A stretch of 64,000 bases of DNA, from contig OY757947.1 in assembly GCA_963585895.1 (NCBI GenBank), positions 33,585,878 to 33,649,877 on the forward strand, written 5' to 3'. Source of the DNA: Sepioteuthis lessoniana. Its lineage: Eukaryota; Mollusca; Cephalopoda; Myopsida; Loliginidae. Below, in pieces: positions 55,305 to 64,000 of this stretch (positions are counted from its first letter, which is position 1; each line of letters begins with the position of its first letter). The position numbers and the translations under genes were made by a program. The notes below the pieces were generated by a model. It was not told the DNA's origin, ran no database searches, and saw only the letters and a program-made list of their open reading frames with translations.

Positions 55305-55625
55305 TCAAATGAATAGGTCCACAAAGAGATTTATATCATTAAGGGTTTTCGGACTATTGTCTTCATCCTTATTGTTATTTCCACAATGTTTCGGCCGATA
55401 TGTCCCCCGGCCTTCTTCAGGTGTTTGTCGAACTCGAGAACCATCACGGAACTTCGAACTTCTTCCTTTATTGAATCCACGGGAATCGTCTGTTAGCCAC
55501 AACCAGGTACAAGAGTTAAGTATTCCTGCAGTCAGGATTGAACCTGCAACTTTCCGATGAGTGTCTCTTTAGAAGCTTAGGAAACCAACGCCTATAACAG
55601 TTAGACTATGTGTCCTGCGGGACAA
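55303..55625 (-). mobile_element. SINE-C, full length
   Basis: On the minus strand the tRNA-like head is GGACACATAGTCTAACTG with GTTGCAGGTTCAATCCTG, followed by the body. The tail is ACACCTGAAGAAGGCCGGGG, then CGGCCGAAACATTGTGG, AATAACAATAAGGATGAAG, and (TA)n(GT)n. It faces a partial copy at 55735. Confidence 0.8.
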
Positions 55626-55734
55626 TTTAAAGTGAATTTTTGGGACTTATAGACCTAATGTTCTTACTTGACTAGAATTACAACTATTATGCATGATTTT
55701 TTACCTGAGCTCATATTCAGATTTTTTTTACATA

Positions 55735-55920
55735 TGTTATGGCTAACGGAATCAGAACAGACGACCCCGTGGATTCAATAAATGACGTAGTTTGAAGTTC
55801 CGTGAGGGTTCCCGAGTTCGACAAACACCAGAAGAAGGCCGGAGGACATATCAGCCGAAACGTAGTGGAAATAACACTAAAGATGAAGACAATAGTCCGA
55901 AAACCCTTAATGATAAAAAT
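55735..55920 (+). mobile_element. SINE-C, 5'-truncated, inverted relative to 55.3-55.6 kb
   Basis: From ATGGCTAACGGAATCAGAAC through CACCAGAAGAAGGCCGGAGG and CAGCCGAAACGTAGTGG to GTCCGAAAACCCTTAATGAT. It matches the opposite copy including the sequence beyond the usual end. Confidence 0.8.
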
Positions 55921-55949
55921 CATCAAGCTTCGTCTCAGAAATTTGGAAA

Positions 55950-56330
55950 ACTAACGAGATTTATATTTTTAATTATTTATTTTGTTCTTTCTGACATGTC
56001 TTTCTAACTTCTTGGTATCTTCAGAGAATGTTTGATGATTTGGGCTATTTTTTAGTTTACATTATAGCCACGAAAACCCAAAATACACACAGGGAAAAGG
56101 AAGAAGAAGAAAAAGAAAAAGAAAAAAAAGAAAGAGAGAAGCTGCACCTGCAACAAATCTATCATTTAAAAAAAAAACCTCAAGGCAGTGACCATTACAT
56201 AAAAGGAAAACCAGCCAAAATCCTCAAACATTCTCTGAAGATAGCACGAAAGTAGGAACACGTGTAAAAAAGAACAAAAAGATTATCAGAAAATATAAAT
56301 CTCTTTGTGGACATTTTCATTTGAAAATAT
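55950..56330. repeat. Inverted repeat, about 100-base arms
   Basis: Positions 55953-56052 and the complement of 56210-56308 share GAGATTTATATTTT.., TTTTGTTCTTT.., ATCTTCAGAGAATGTTTGA. The outermost part of the right arm (about 56292-56327) also pairs with 55303-55338. An (AAGAAG)-like purine run lies in the loop. Confidence 0.75.
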
Positions 56331-56344
56331 TTACTTTTTTCTCT

Positions 56345-56560
56345 CTTTCGATACATTTGACCCATAGATATGACCTCTGGGTCAGAGTGGATCTGGGTCA
56401 AATGGCAATGAAGGGATACTCTACAGATCTCTAGAAAGAGAGCCTGACTATCAGATGCAGTTTAGTGTCATACCTAGGATATCCATTTTTTTTAGAAAGA
56501 GAGCTTACTCCTCTTTAGGGGATACAGTCAGTGTATTCTAAGTCCTGCAGCTCAGTGCGA
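56345..56560 (-). mobile_element. R1 head, diverged
   Basis: TTTGACCCATAGATATGACC, GGTCAGAGTGGATCTGGGTC, GGCAATGAAGGGATACTC, CAGTCAGTGTATTCTAAG. Confidence 0.7.
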
Positions 56561-56574
56561 ATAAATTCATCCGT

Positions 56575-56655
56575 TCTCTCTCCAAGTTTGAGTAAAAGAA
56601 TTTGACCTTGTGTCACAGTTTGCTCGTGTCAGAGGGGTTGGGTAAATACAGACTT
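56575..56655 (+). mobile_element. SINE-A2/D tail fragment
   Basis: TTTGACCTTGTGTCACAG, TCAGAGGGGTTGGGTAAATA: the shared tail only. Confidence 0.65.
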
Positions 56656-56659
56656 AATC

Positions 56660-57257
56660 TATGAATCTAACTAAAGACTTGCCTCTCACCCATTCCGACA
56701 CCAATCGAATAGACGGTGAATGTTTCAAGGTCTCCGTGCAGTCATCTTTGAATTTATTTCTGGTGCAACGCGTTAGTAGATGGATTTTTAGTGCTTGTCT
56801 TAAGTGGTTTCAATCGAAACTTTTGTTTCATTTTGTTTTCTACTTGTTTGTTTATTTGTTTGTTTGTTTGTTTTCTTTTGCTTTGTTTTTGATTTTTTTT
56901 AACTGTGAATAGTCGGCTGAACAGAACTCTTCCAAGTGGAATATGAGGACTAATAATAATATGACGTCAACACTGACGTCAGATGATGTTTTCTTAAGCG
57001 ACAAGAACCATTTATATCGAGAATGCAAACAGAAAAAGAAACATGTCCTATCGATAAAGAATACAAGTTACGGACAAAAAGTATTATTTCTTTATTTAAA
57101 AGTTCCAAATTTAAAAAGATGTGCTCACAGTAGGCAAAAATAACGGAAATAGTGCATTTAGGATATGAGGACCTTCTTTTTGTTTTTCTTACTTGTTTTG
57201 TTTTTTTTTGTTTATTTAATTAATTCGTTTATTTGTTTATTAGTATTGTTTTATTCA
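56660..57257. other. Low-repeat stretch with two CRE octamers
   Basis: TGACGTCA occurs at 56962-56969 and 56974-56981. A 66-codon frame at 56943-57143 (MRTNNNMTSTLTSDDVFLSD..) crosses the sites. It has a non-repetitive composition but no recognised domain. Confidence 0.4.
56962..56981. promoter_or_regulatory. Paired CRE octamers
   Basis: Two perfect TGACGTCA palindromes lie 12 bp apart centre to centre, about one helical turn. The octamer is the consensus CREB/ATF site. No promoter is otherwise identified. Confidence 0.3.
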
Positions 57258-57790
57258 CCCGCTCGGCTGGGGGTGTAGAATACACCAACGGCATCTCTGC
57301 CGAGAAGTAAGACCCCCACCCTCAACAGGTGTCCTGGACATGGCACAAAACAATCTGATGGTGAAGCTTCCGTAATGTGGGAGCTTTAGGAAATGGAGAG
57401 CACACCTCCATTGCCATCACTCCCAGGTCTACTCTAGCCAGGAGTGGTAGCACCTGATAGGTTTCAATCTATGGGTCAAATAGAACTAAACTGCGTACTT
57501 ATGCTAAATTGAATTGTTTGAAATGGACTGGTTTTTTTAATGCTAAACGGAATTGTTTGAAATAGAAATGTTCTTGACATTGAAACTGTACTTACACTAA
57601 ATTGAATTGTTTGAATTAAAACTGTTACACTAAACTGAATAGCTTGAAATAGATATGTTTTTAACAATTAAAACATGTACTTATGCTAAACTAAATTGTT
57701 GGAAATAGAACTAATTTTTTGTTCAAAAATGGATTTGGCATTAAATAAACTAAAATGGTTGATATGACATAAAAACCAAACAACAATCAA
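57258..57790 (+). mobile_element. R1 element
   Basis: Head from CCGCTCGGCTGGGGGTGTAG, six core units, tail TTTGGCATTAAATAAAC..GGTTGATATGACATAAAAACC. Confidence 0.85.
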
Positions 57791-57879
57791 ACGAACAGTA
57801 TTGTTTTATTATTCAGTATTCAATAAAGAAATAACTTCTGGTATTTAAGTAATATCCCATAGTGTTGAAATATAACACA

Positions 57880-58110
57880 AAGCTGTTCTATAGTGGTGTA
57901 CACGCATGCGTGGCAGATAAAACAAATTGTTGACCCCGTTGGTATTGCCCTTTTTGTGCGCCTCTGGCACAAAGCAATAAACTTAGTCCTGCAAGTAGGT
58001 AAAGATTTATTGGATACGTCCCCTTGAGGCTATAAGAGAATATAAGTCCTGGCATAAATGCCAGGTGATCGCCTGAAGGCCTGCGGCCAGCTAATAACAA
58101 CTAAAACACC
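57880..58110. other. Unclassified GC-richer island with palindrome
   Basis: CCTGGCATAAATGCCAGGTG is palindromic. A similar block, CACCTGGCATTCGTACCAGG, lies near 39806 and a shorter one near 31000, which suggests a dispersed family. The 70-codon minus frame has no recognised domain. Confidence 0.4.
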
Positions 58111-58202
58111 GAAAATTTTTATTTTAATAGCTGAAACTTGATTATGAAATTCATTGACAATAATAAGAATTAACGTTTCAATATCCAACAATCAACTTTT
58201 AA

Positions 58203-59262
58203 AATAGCCTTAATAGGTACTGGTTTGGTTTCTGGTTTGGTTTCTTTGTTTAATGGCATATCAATTTTGATGGGTTATTTAAAGCCATCCTTTTAGAAGA
58301 ACGCATCTGATACTATTTTACCCATTGCTTAAGCGTTTATACGCTTCTGAGACTATTTTACCCATTGCTTAAGCGTTCATACGCTTCTGAGACTATTATA
58401 CCCATTGCTTAAGCGTTCATACGCTTCTGAGACTATTTTACCCATTGCTTAAGCGTTCATACGCTTCTGAGACTATTTTACCCATTGCTTAAGCGTTCAT
58501 ACGCTTCTGAGACTATTTTACCCGTTGCTTAAGCGTTCATACGCTTCTGAGACTATTTTACCCATTGCTTAAGCGTTCATACGCTTCTGAGACTATTTTA
58601 CCCATTGCTTAAGCGTTCATACGCTTCTGAGACTATTTTACCCATTGCTTAAGCGTTCATACGCTTCTGAGACTATTTTACCCATTGCTTAAGCGTTCAT
58701 ACGCTTCTGAGACTATTCTACCCATTGCTTAAGCGTTCATGCGCTTCTGAGACTATTTTACCCATTGCTTAAGCGTTCATGCGCTTCTGAGACTATTTTA
58801 CCCATTGCTTAAGCGTTCATACGCTTCTGAGACTATTTTACCCATTGCTTAAGCGTTCATACGCTTCTGAGACTATTTTACCCATTGCTTAAGCGTTCAT
58901 GCGCTTCTGAGACTATTTTACCCATTGCTTAAGCGTTCATGCGCTTCTGAGACTATTTTACCCATTGCTTAAGCGTTCATGCGCTTCTGAGACTATTTTA
59001 CCCATTGCTTAAGCGTTCATGCGCTTCTGAGACTATTTTACCCATTGCTTAAGCGTTCATACGCTTCTGAGACTATTTTACCCATTGCTTAAGCGTTCAT
59101 GCGCTTCTGAGACTATTTTATCCATAACTGGAGGATAAAGAGTTCATACTTTACTGAATGATATTACTCTTGAAATCAACACAGTAACAAAACTGGAGTT
59201 CGAACTCGTTTCTTACGATGTTGCAATCCAACACGTTAACTACTACACAACGAAGATTCCCC
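58203..59262 (-). mobile_element. SINE-A with internal 40-bp satellite expansion
   Basis: The tail end is at 58240-58300 (AATGGCATATCAATTTTG..GGGTTATTTAAAGCC). The head end is at 59120-59262 (CCATAACTGGAGGATAAAG, CTGGAGTTCGAACTCG, and the complement of AATCTTCGTTGTGTAG at the A-box). Between them, in place of a few tens of bases of body, lie 20 tandem 40-bp units. Confidence 0.8.
58301..59120. repeat. 40-bp palindromic satellite, 20 full units
   Basis: The unit is ACGCTTCTGAGACTATTTTA then CCCATTGCTTAAGCGTTCAT. AAGCGT-TCAT-ACGCTT across unit junctions forms a 6-bp hairpin. Units are almost identical. Seven of the last ten carry GCGC instead of ACGC, which turns one hairpin pair into a G-T wobble. 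Confidence 0.97.
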
Positions 59263-59281
59263 CTAATGATAAAATTAGGAT

Positions 59282-60318
59282 TGATACTTTAAGTTTGGTT
59301 GGGGTGGGTTTTATGGAATATCAACCATTGCAGGTTATTCAATGCCAAATACTCTGTATATATATTTATCAAATATATACGATTTGGTTGGGTTGGGTTG
59401 GGTTTTATGATGTATCAACCATTGTTGGTTATTCAATGCCAAATACTCTTTATATATAAATATCAAATATATATGATTTGGTTGGGTTGGGTTTTATGGT
59501 ATATCAACCATCGTAGGTTATTCAATGCCAAATACTCTTTATATATAAATATCAAATATATATGATTTGGTTGGGTTGGGTTTTATGGTGTATCAACCAT
59601 TGTAGGTTATTCAATGCCAAATACTCTTTATATATAAATATCAAATATATATGATTTGGTTGGGTTGGGTTTTATGGTATATCAACCATCGTAGGTTATT
59701 CAATGCCAAATACTCTTTATATATAAATATCGAATATATATGATTTGGTTGGGTTGGGTTTTATGGTGTATCAACCATTGTAGGTTATTCAATGCCAAAT
59801 ACTCTTTATATATAAATATCAAATATATATGATTTGGTTGGGTTGGGTTTTATGGCATATCAACCATTGTAAGTTATTTAATGCCAGATCCTCTTTATAC
59901 ATATATATTAAATATATATATTACTTGATTTGGTTAGGGTTTTGGCATATCAACCAGAGTAGCCTATTTAATGCCAAATTCTATTGATACCAATTGAATA
60001 TATATGATTTGTAAACACATTTTGTCGGTAACATTTTTAAATGACTTTGAGCTCATTTTAAAATGTTTCAAGTATTCCTGTGTAACAGTAACAATTTGAT
60101 ATCAGTCATTTGTTTGCTCACATTTAAATAGATACATGATATGTAAGCGATTATTTAGTCGGTAATTTCATTTTTAAATGAGTTAGAAGAAATTCCTTTG
60201 CCAACTATTATTGCTATTATTCCAATACAATTAAATGATTTCGATTATTGCTTTCTAATACTAATAATTCTATTCAATATTAATCATTTGTTTCCTGAAC
60301 GTAAGGTGATTACATGTT
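59282..60318 (-). mobile_element. R1 tail array of seven to eight units plus core
   Basis: Units of about 88 bp (GATTTGGTTGGGTTGGG, TTTTATGG..TATCAACCAT, GTAGGTTATTCAATGCC) from 59282 to about 59890, one diverged unit, then the core to 60318, homologous to 1640-2090. The head is absent, and a LINE is inserted at the right edge. Confidence 0.85.
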
Positions 60319-60965
60319 AATACATGTGCTTTAATCAAACAGGCGACATTTCCACACTAGACGGAAGCTCTCTGAAACTGGTAGACAAGTTCACGTACCA
60401 AGGAAGCAGTGTCTTATCAACCGACAAAGACATCAACACACGGCTAACGAAGGCATGGACAGCTATCGATAAGCTATCGATCATATGGAAGTCAAACCTG
60501 ACCGATAAAATGAAACGCAGTTTCTTCTAAGCAGCGATCATATCGATACTGCTATATGGATGCACTACTCGGACGCTAACAAAACGGCTGGAGAAAAACT
60601 AAACGGCAATTACACAAGAACGTTGCGAGCAATATTGAACAAATCCTGGAGGCAACACCCCACAAGGCACAAACTATACGGCCACCTATATCCCATCACG
60701 AAAACTATCTGGTTCGTCTAGAGCCAGACATGCAGGACACTGCTGGAAAAGCAGGGAAGAGCTTATAAGTGATGGACTCCTATGGACTCCCACATATGGC
60801 CTAGCAAAAGTAGGACGACTAGCTCGAACATACATACAGCACCTCTGTCAGGATATGGGATGTAGCCCTGTGACCTGCCAGAGGTGATGAACGATAGGGA
60901 GAAGTGGCGAGAGAGGGTCAGGGATATCTATGCTGGTGGCACGACAAGATAATGATAATGATTTT
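60318..60965 (+). mobile_element. LINE, 5'-truncated, reaches the 3' tail
   Basis: The frame 60324-60530 reads MCFNQTGDISTLDG, LVDKFTYQGSSVLST, KMKRSFF, the same region as the 32.3 kb LINE. Later blocks (GGACACTGCTGGAAAAGCAG, GACCTGCCAGAGGTG) follow with several reading-frame breaks. It ends at GACAAGATAATGATAATG, a decayed (ATG)n tail. Confidence 0.85.
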
Positions 60966-60994
60966 TTAATACGAATCATTCTATTCTTTATTCT

Positions 60995-61632
60995 TACCCA
61001 GTCGACTGGGGCTGTAGAATACACCGACTGCTTCTCTGCAGAGGGGTAAGAATCATAGATATGACACTAAAAAATCTGAGGATGAGGTTCCAGTGATGTT
61101 GGGGCTTTAGGGATTGCGGAGTACCCTTTCATTGCCAATGCTCCCAGGTCCACTCTGGCCCGGAATGGTAGCACCTGATAGGGCCCTATCTACGGGTTAA
61201 ATAGAAATAACTGCATACTTATGCTAAACTGAATTGTTTCTCTAAACTGAATAGCTTGAAATAGAAATGTTTTTGACAATTAAACCACACTTACATTTAA
61301 ACTGCATGCTGATGCTAAACTGATTGTTTGAAATGGAACTGTTTTTGACATTGAAACTCTACTTAAACTAAAATGAATTGTTTAATATAGAACTGTTTTG
61401 ACATTTAACTGTGAGTAAATAAAATCTGTACTTATACTAAACTAAATTAGTTGAATTCGAACTGTTTGAATAAACTGAATAGCTTGAAATAGAAATGTTT
61501 TTGACAATGAAACTGTGTACTCATGCTAAACTGAATTGTTTGAAATAGATCTATTTGCATAAAAATAGATTTCGCATTAAATAACCTACAAAGGTTGAAA
61601 TGCCATAAAATCCAAGCAACCAACCAACCAAC
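60995..61632 (+). mobile_element. R1 element, near full length
   Basis: Head CCCAGTCGACTGGGGCTGTAG, core, tail TTTCGCATTAAATAACC..GGTTGAAATGCCATAAAATCC then CCAACCAACCAACC. Confidence 0.85.
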
Positions 61633-61639
61633 CTTACTC

Positions 61640-62015
61640 ATTTATTTGCATATATTTACATGGTTCCATGTATTGCTATTTATCACACACAATTCAATTA
61701 AACGTCTGTGAAATGATCAAACAATTCTATTTCTAACAATTCAATTTATTCTAAGTCATTTGTTCGCACCCAGTTTAAATGTTAAACAGATCTGTTTGAC
61801 CCATAGATAGAACCCTATTGGGTACTGCCACTCCGGGCCAGAGTGGACCAGGGAGCGATAGCAATAAATGGGTACTTGTGCTTGTGCTTCAATTACAGCA
61901 TAACTGGAGCTTCACTATCCGATTGTTTAGAGTCATGTCTAAGACACTCGATGGGGGAGTCTGATCCCTCTGTCGAGATGCAGTCGGTATATTCTACACC
62001 CAAACCTGTCAGGGT
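61640..62015 (-). mobile_element. R1 core and head
   Basis: Core ACTCATTTATTTGCATAT..GGTTCCA, then head from GTTTGACCCATAGATAGAAC to ACCCAAACCTGTCAGGG. Confidence 0.75.
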
Positions 62016-62404
62016 TACAGATAGATTGATATGAACAGAAAGAGTAGACTATTAAGGTATTTGTACGATTAGAAGTTGTTCATTTGAGGGTAGTTAGCAG
62101 TAAATTAATTAATAACAGATAAGACGCAAATACATTTTTCATAAATAGTTGAATATTTTGGCTTCATACAATATGCCTTAAACAGACTACATTGAATAAT
62201 TTAAATCAATGGCATTTTTTCAAGAGGAAAACATGGAATAACTAAAAAGGAAAAAAAATTATGGGACTCGTTGGCCAAAAAATTAATTTATTAACACTAT
62301 TTTATTGCAGGCTTCATAGATAGATAGATAGATTGATAGATAAAGATGATATAGAAAAATACAATAATAGACATGACAAAAATGGAATAGATATGAACGG
62401 GATA
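62016..62404. other. No recognised feature
   Basis: AT-rich, with a short (GATA)n run near 62320-62342. Confidence 0.4.
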
Positions 62405-63095
62405 GTATAGCTCAATTTATTTAACAGTTCTATTTCAAACAATTCAGTTTAGCGCAATTACAGATTCGATATCAAAAACAGTTCTATTTCAAGTAATTCT
62501 GTTTTGCATACAAAAACAGTTCCGTTTCAAACAGTTCAGTTTAGCATAAGTACACGGTTTAATTGCCCAAAAAAATTCTATTTCAAGTTATTCAGTTTAT
62601 TCAAACAGTTCTAATTCAAACAATTCACTTTAGTATAAATATAGTTTTTGTTTAAACACAGTTAAATGTCAAAACAGTTCTATTTCCAACAATTCAGTTA
62701 AGCACAGGTACACCTTCAATGTCGAAAACAGTTCTATTTCAAATAATTCAGTTTAGCTTACAAAAACCGTTCCGTTTCAAACAAATCCATTTAGCATAAG
62801 TTCGCAGTTTAAATATGAAAACAGTCTCATTTAAAGCAATTCAGATTAGCTTAAGTACAGAGTTTATTTCTATTTGACCCATAGATAGGGCCCTATCAGG
62901 TGCTACCACTCCAGACTAGAGTGGATCTTTGAGCGATGGCAATGAACAGGTACTCTGCTTTCCCCAAAGCTCCAACTTTACTGGAACCTCACTATCAGAT
63001 TGTTTTGTGTCATATAACGGCACCTTTTAGGGGGGGGTTCTTACCCCCCTGCTGAGGTGCAGTCGATGTATTCTACAGCCCCAGCCGACTAGTCA
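62405..63095 (-). mobile_element. R1 core (about nine units) and head
   Basis: The core repeats AACAGTTCTATTTCAAACAA and TTCAGTTTAGCATAAGTAC many times. The head runs from TTTGACCCATAGATAGGGCC to CCCCAGCCGACTAGTC. No tail is seen at the left end. Confidence 0.85.
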
Positions 63096-63437
63096 ATATA
63101 TAATTGGGTATACAATATCTATATTTGATAGTAATACTTGATATCTGTAAGCAAAAAAAAAAAAAAATTAAGAAATAACACTTTAAAAAATGAACGCACT
63201 TCTCTAACCTCTGGGCATAAATGAACCCAAGACAAGTGCCGTCAAAATCAATCAAGCTGTCAATCAATCAATCAATCACGACAGACGATTACTAAATTCG
63301 TTCGATCTGAGTATATGATATCTGTTGGTGAAGAAGAAAAAATTTTTTTAGATTTTCATAATTTTTTTCCTTGTCTCTGTACATTTAGTCAAACAGGTAT
63401 CAGCGAAAAATTGTTGCCTCTTCCCCACCACACACAA

Positions 63438-63468
<31 letters not shown>

Positions 63469-63475
63469 AATATAT
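63096..63475. other. No recognised feature, with (CA)n(TA)n at about 63428-63475
   Basis: AT-rich. The short frames have no domain. Confidence 0.4.
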
Positions 63476-63690
63476 ATTCATGACGTCATTCACATCCACT
63501 GGTCAACCTTTCTATCTGGGATTTTTATTTTGACATCTGTGAACGACACATCATGCCCGTGCGCGCGTCAATACCTGTGCTCAAGTTTTCACCTAACTAA
63601 CCAATGTGCTGAGCCGAAAGCTTCTCAGCCTAACTAAACCCAAAGGCAAGATATATAAAACGAAATCCCTCGCCCATTATATAACATATA
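63476..63690 (+). mobile_element. Family E repeat, second copy
   Basis: TGACGTCA at 63480-63487, then TTTTGACATCTGTGAACGAC, GCGCGCGTCAATACCTGTG, CACCTAACTAACC, CTCGCCCATTATATAACA. Same order as 9.96-10.11 kb. Confidence 0.65.
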
Positions 63691-63711
63691 TATATATATA
63701 TATATAAAATT

Positions 63712-63860
63712 ATCCTCAGGGAGTTACCCCTTCATTGCTATTACTCCAAGAAACACTGATCCATAATAGTATGAACAGTTAGGCCGTCGTTTATGAGTCA
63801 AATAGAAATATTTAATAATTTTCTATACTTGTAACCATTTACCTGTGCTCAAATATATCT
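63712..63860 (+). mobile_element. R1 head and core fragment
   Basis: GGGAGTTACCCCTTCATTGC, ATTACTCCAAGAAACACTG, TATGAGTCAAATAGAAATAT. Confidence 0.65.
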
Positions 63861-63924
63861 GTTCTGGCCCGTTAAAAGATAATGCTACCAACAAACTATT
63901 CTTTTATCATCATCATCACAGATA

Positions 63925-64000
63925 TCTTTGTAATATAATGGCCGAGGGATTTCGTTTTATATATCTTGCTTTTGGGTTTAGTGAGGCTGAGAACCTTTAG
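63925..64000 (-). mobile_element. Family E end, inverted, cut by the window edge
   Basis: The complement reads AGGTTCTCAGCCTCACTAAA, CCCAAAAGCAAGATATAT, AAAACGAAATCCCTCGGCC. It matches 63600-63690 closely, forming an inverted pair with it. Confidence 0.75.

Noticed and set aside
58301-59120. CRISPR-like array (regular 40-bp repeats)
   Set aside because: Units are contiguous with no unique spacers, and the context is eukaryotic; it is a satellite inside a SINE.

Overview
This is animal nuclear DNA that is almost entirely repeats. tRNA-derived SINEs, 5'-truncated non-LTR retrotransposons, Penelope-like remains, TA-flanked inverted-repeat elements and very long (TA)n, (CA)n, (GA)n, (TTC)n and (TTTC)n tracts together suggest a lophotrochozoan with a large, repeat-rich genome. 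A cephalopod such as a cuttlefish or squid is my best guess, from overall texture only; no gene settles it. The window also holds a 200-N assembly gap (6845-7044).

I name repeat families for this answer only. R1 is a long element with a conserved head (starting GCCCAGTCGGCTGGGG in its own orientation), an AT-rich core of short degenerate units, and a 3' hairpin tail (TGGCAT..AACC..GGTT..ATGCCA) followed by AAACC-like simple sequence; at least 20 whole or partial copies are present. SINE-A has a tRNA-like head and ends in the same hairpin tail. SINE-A2 has a similar head but ends in a GACCTTGTGTCA tail shared with a GC-rich family, SINE-D. SINE-B is a second tRNA-like family ending at (TA)n. 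SINE-C has a tRNA head and a GAAGAAGG..CCGAAACG tail, seen here twice as inverted pairs. Family E carries a CRE octamer.

Layout: 0-4 kb, nested R1 and SINEs. 4.6-6.3 kb, microsatellites. 6.3-10.7 kb, LINE pieces, assembly gap, SINE-B, R1 and family E. 10.8-15.3 kb, (GA)n, (TTC)n and (TTTC)n blocks with higher-order structure. 15.3-26.4 kb, SINE-B, R1 and LINE copies plus an 18-bp minisatellite. 26.4-30.4 kb, microsatellites and two TA-flanked inverted-repeat elements, one internally expanded. 30.7-36.8 kb, SINE-D, LINEs, a solo-LTR-like fossil, an inverted SINE-C pair and a GC-rich compound SINE-D. 36.9-41.9 kb, R1, SINE-A, SINE-B and a Tc1-like transposase fragment. 42.3-43.2 kb, Penelope-like remains, with hammerhead-like folds on either side. 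46.4-47.1 kb, a second LINE type. 47.4-52.0 kb, a 78-bp minisatellite. 53.2-55.2 kb, a repeat-poor island with two phase-compatible candidate host exons, the only possible host coding sequence I see. 55.3-64 kb, a foldback locus, R1 copies, a 40-bp palindromic satellite inside a SINE-A, and more LINE, R1 and family E.

Most long open frames come from simple or minisatellite repeats and are not genes. The elements are linked by shared 3' tails, which suggests a few autonomous elements moved several unrelated heads, and by repeated birth of tandem arrays inside dispersed repeats.
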